Source: Acetobacteraceae bacterium
Lineage (GTDB): Bacteria > Pseudomonadota > Alphaproteobacteria > Acetobacterales > Acetobacteraceae
Direction: 5' to 3'
Length of the DNA stretch: 8,415 bases
Assembly: GCA_030039695.1 (NCBI GenBank)
Contig: JASHVB010000220.1
Location: forward strand, 1 to 8,415
Under the pieces are notes generated by a model, which saw only the letters and a program-made list of their open reading frames with translations, was not told the origin of the DNA and ran no database searches. Positions 5,892 to 8,415 of this stretch are shown piece by piece. The translations under genes and the position numbers were made by a program. Each line of letters opens with the position of its first letter. Position 1 is the first letter of the stretch.

Positions 5892-6623
5892 TCAGGCGGC
5901 CAGGTTGAGCTCCCGCAGCGGCAGGTCCGCCTCAACATAGTCGTGATAAAGCGCGGTTGTATACAACAGCCGCATCTGCGCCCCAACCTCGCAGATCTTC
6001 AGGCAACGACGCTGCAGGTCCGCAGTGTCGGCGTGAGTCAGCACGATCTGATAACCGCGCTCGCCGTGGATTTCGTCCGACACGATATGCAGGTCGAAGA
6101 ACTCCACTTGCTCGTCAGTGAAGTGATACTGCGAGCGCAGCGCTGGCGCCTGGCGCCGATAGATCGAGGGAACCTGCGATTCAAGCCCGACCACCAGGCC
6201 GGCAATCGCGACAATCGGATCCTCCCGCATCGCCACGGAATAGCACCAGCTTTGCAGGCCGCGCGTCGTCGGCGACATGTTGTCTGGGTCCTTCACTCGC
6301 GCGCCTGTCGTGCCGCATGCCTCAGCAAAGCGGATCAGCAGGTCGGTGTGCCGATCGCCACCGATCTCCTCCTCGTACATGTTGCTGAGGATGAAGTCCT
6401 TGGCCTCGGTGAGGTGCGCCGGTAGTCGCGCATAGACGTAACCCAGATATTCTGCGAACGGGCCGACGTAGTGGTAGTGGTTCTCCGCCCAGCGCGCGAG
6501 ATGCGTGCGGCTGAGCTTGCCCTCTGCCCACGCGATACTGAACGGCGACTTGTTGGCACTGTTGCCTTTCACCGCGGATTCGAGGGCGGTGCGGAAGGCG
6601 GCCTGGTCCATCGGTGCGGGCAT
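5892..6623 (-). CDS. Haem-oxygenase-like diiron oxidase (HDO; PqqC/TenA-fold 'iron-containing redox enzyme')
   Basis: 243 aa, all-helical haem-oxygenase-like fold. HDO enzymes (UndA, CADD and the SznF central domain are known examples) use two iron atoms and O2 for oxygenations, N-oxidations or C-C cleavage. The expected six ligands are all present: Glu85 and His92 (YEEEIGGDRH), Glu149 (GLESQVP), and His179, Asp183 and His186 (DLHIVSDEIHG). The spacing of Glu-x6-His and His-x3-Asp-x2-His matches CADD. Cofactor-free PqqC does not carry this set, and there are no pqq genes in the window. The start at 6623 has GAGGA 7 nt upstream; an in-frame TTG at 6686 would begin inside the promoter. It heads an operon with two ferredoxins, which fits an oxidase that needs electrons. 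The substrate is unknown; the TenA/PqqC label alone would mislead. Confidence 0.93.
   Translation of the reverse strand: MPAPMDQAAFRTALESAVKGNSANKSPFSIAWAEGKLSRTHLARWAENHYHYVGPFAEYLGYVYARLPAHLTEAKDFILSNMYEEEIGGDRHTDLLIRFAEACGTTGARVKDPDNMSPTTRGLQSWCYSVAMREDPIVAIAGLVVGLESQVPSIYRRQAPALRSQYHFTDEQVEFFDLHIVSDEIHGERGYQIVLTHADTADLQRRCLKICEVGAQMRLLYTTALYHDYVEADLPLRELNLAA
5956..5967. repeat. Second copy of the operator-like palindrome, inside the oxidase gene
   Basis: GTTGTATACAAC is a perfect 12-bp palindrome containing the same TTGTATACAA core found on the operon promoter, about 700 bp away centre to centre. It encodes LLYTT near the end of the oxidase. It may be an auxiliary repressor site for looping, or chance. 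Confidence 0.35.
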
Positions 6624-6657
6624 GAGGGCGTCCTCGGTTGGCTGGGATTTTCGGATA

Positions 6658-6667
6658 TTGTATACAA
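6658..6667. promoter_or_regulatory. TTGTATACAA palindrome: likely repressor operator
   Basis: A perfect 10-bp palindrome lying on the predicted -10 box of the oxidase operon, where a bound protein would block RNA polymerase. Sites of the TTGTATACAA type are typical of GntR-family (FadR/FCD subgroup) repressors, which usually answer to small acids. No regulator gene is in the window. Confidence 0.45.
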
Positions 6668-6686
6668 AACCCGAGAGCCATGACAA
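6659..6686 (-). promoter_or_regulatory. Sigma70-type promoter of the oxidase operon
   Basis: On the minus strand TTGTCA (6686-6681) is followed after 16 nt by TATACA (6664-6659). A start near 6652 would give a leader of about 30 nt that holds the GAGGA ribosome site. It lies directly after the terminator-like hairpin of the preceding gene. Confidence 0.52.
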
Positions 6687-6691
6687 GCCTG

Positions 6692-6719
6692 AAAACCAGC
6701 CGCCCTGGCGGCAGGCTGG
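6692..6719 (-). terminator. Probable intrinsic terminator of the secreted-protein gene
   Basis: On the minus strand CC-T-GCCGC-CAGG-GCGGC-T-GG is followed at once by TTTT. The stem is 5 GC pairs plus 2 after a T-T mismatch, with the alternative pairing CCAGCC/GGCTGG. It stands 31 nt after the stop codon at 6750 and separates this gene from the oxidase operon. The short T tract limits certainty. Confidence 0.5.
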
Positions 6720-6749
6720 AGGCGTTGGCGCGGTTGAGGCGCTTTGCCT

Positions 6750-8415
<1,666 letters not shown>

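Noticed and set aside
5943..6425. Plus-strand open frame of 160 codons
   Set aside because: Antisense to the oxidase gene, whose ligand motifs prove the other strand is coding.

Overview
The window is GC-rich, with codons ending mostly in G or C, closely spaced genes and alphaproteobacterial-looking proteins (enolase, an FtsH paralogue, small Acetobacteraceae/Rhodospirillales-type secreted proteins). I infer an alphaproteobacterial chromosome, probably Rhodospirillales. That placement rests on protein flavour, not on a search.

Left part (1-1859): a divergent pair. The 5' part of an ftsH-type membrane protease gene runs leftward off the window, and a NagA-like amidohydrolase gene runs rightward. 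Next comes about 1 kb (1860-2909) with no convincing intact gene, only possible decayed coding sequence and hairpins. Three small rightward genes follow (2910-3877): a 91-aa helical protein, a 110-aa secreted Pro-rich protein and a 78-aa winged-helix-like protein. From 3870 to 4338 there is gene debris: a possible frameshifted minus-strand remnant and a clear frameshifted C-terminal remnant of an ABC-transporter substrate-binding protein.

Centre (4373-6720, minus strand): the most interesting part. It is a tight five-gene operon, read right to left: a haem-oxygenase-like diiron oxidase (HDO, PqqC/TenA fold) with a full six-residue iron-ligand set; a [2Fe-2S] ferredoxin; a 101-aa Cys-containing protein I do not recognise; a second [2Fe-2S] ferredoxin; and a GlcG/HbpS-type (DUF336) protein. 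Gene junctions are ATGA overlaps or gaps of 4-5 nt. A terminator-like hairpin, a sigma70-type promoter and a TTGTATACAA palindrome lying on the -10 box precede the operon. A second copy of the palindrome lies inside the oxidase gene. I infer a dedicated oxidase with its own electron carriers, under a repressor with GntR-like site preference. The substrate is unknown.

Right part (6750-8415): a leftward gene for a secreted protein with a Pro/Ala-rich tail, and the first 261 codons of eno (enolase) running rightward off the window.
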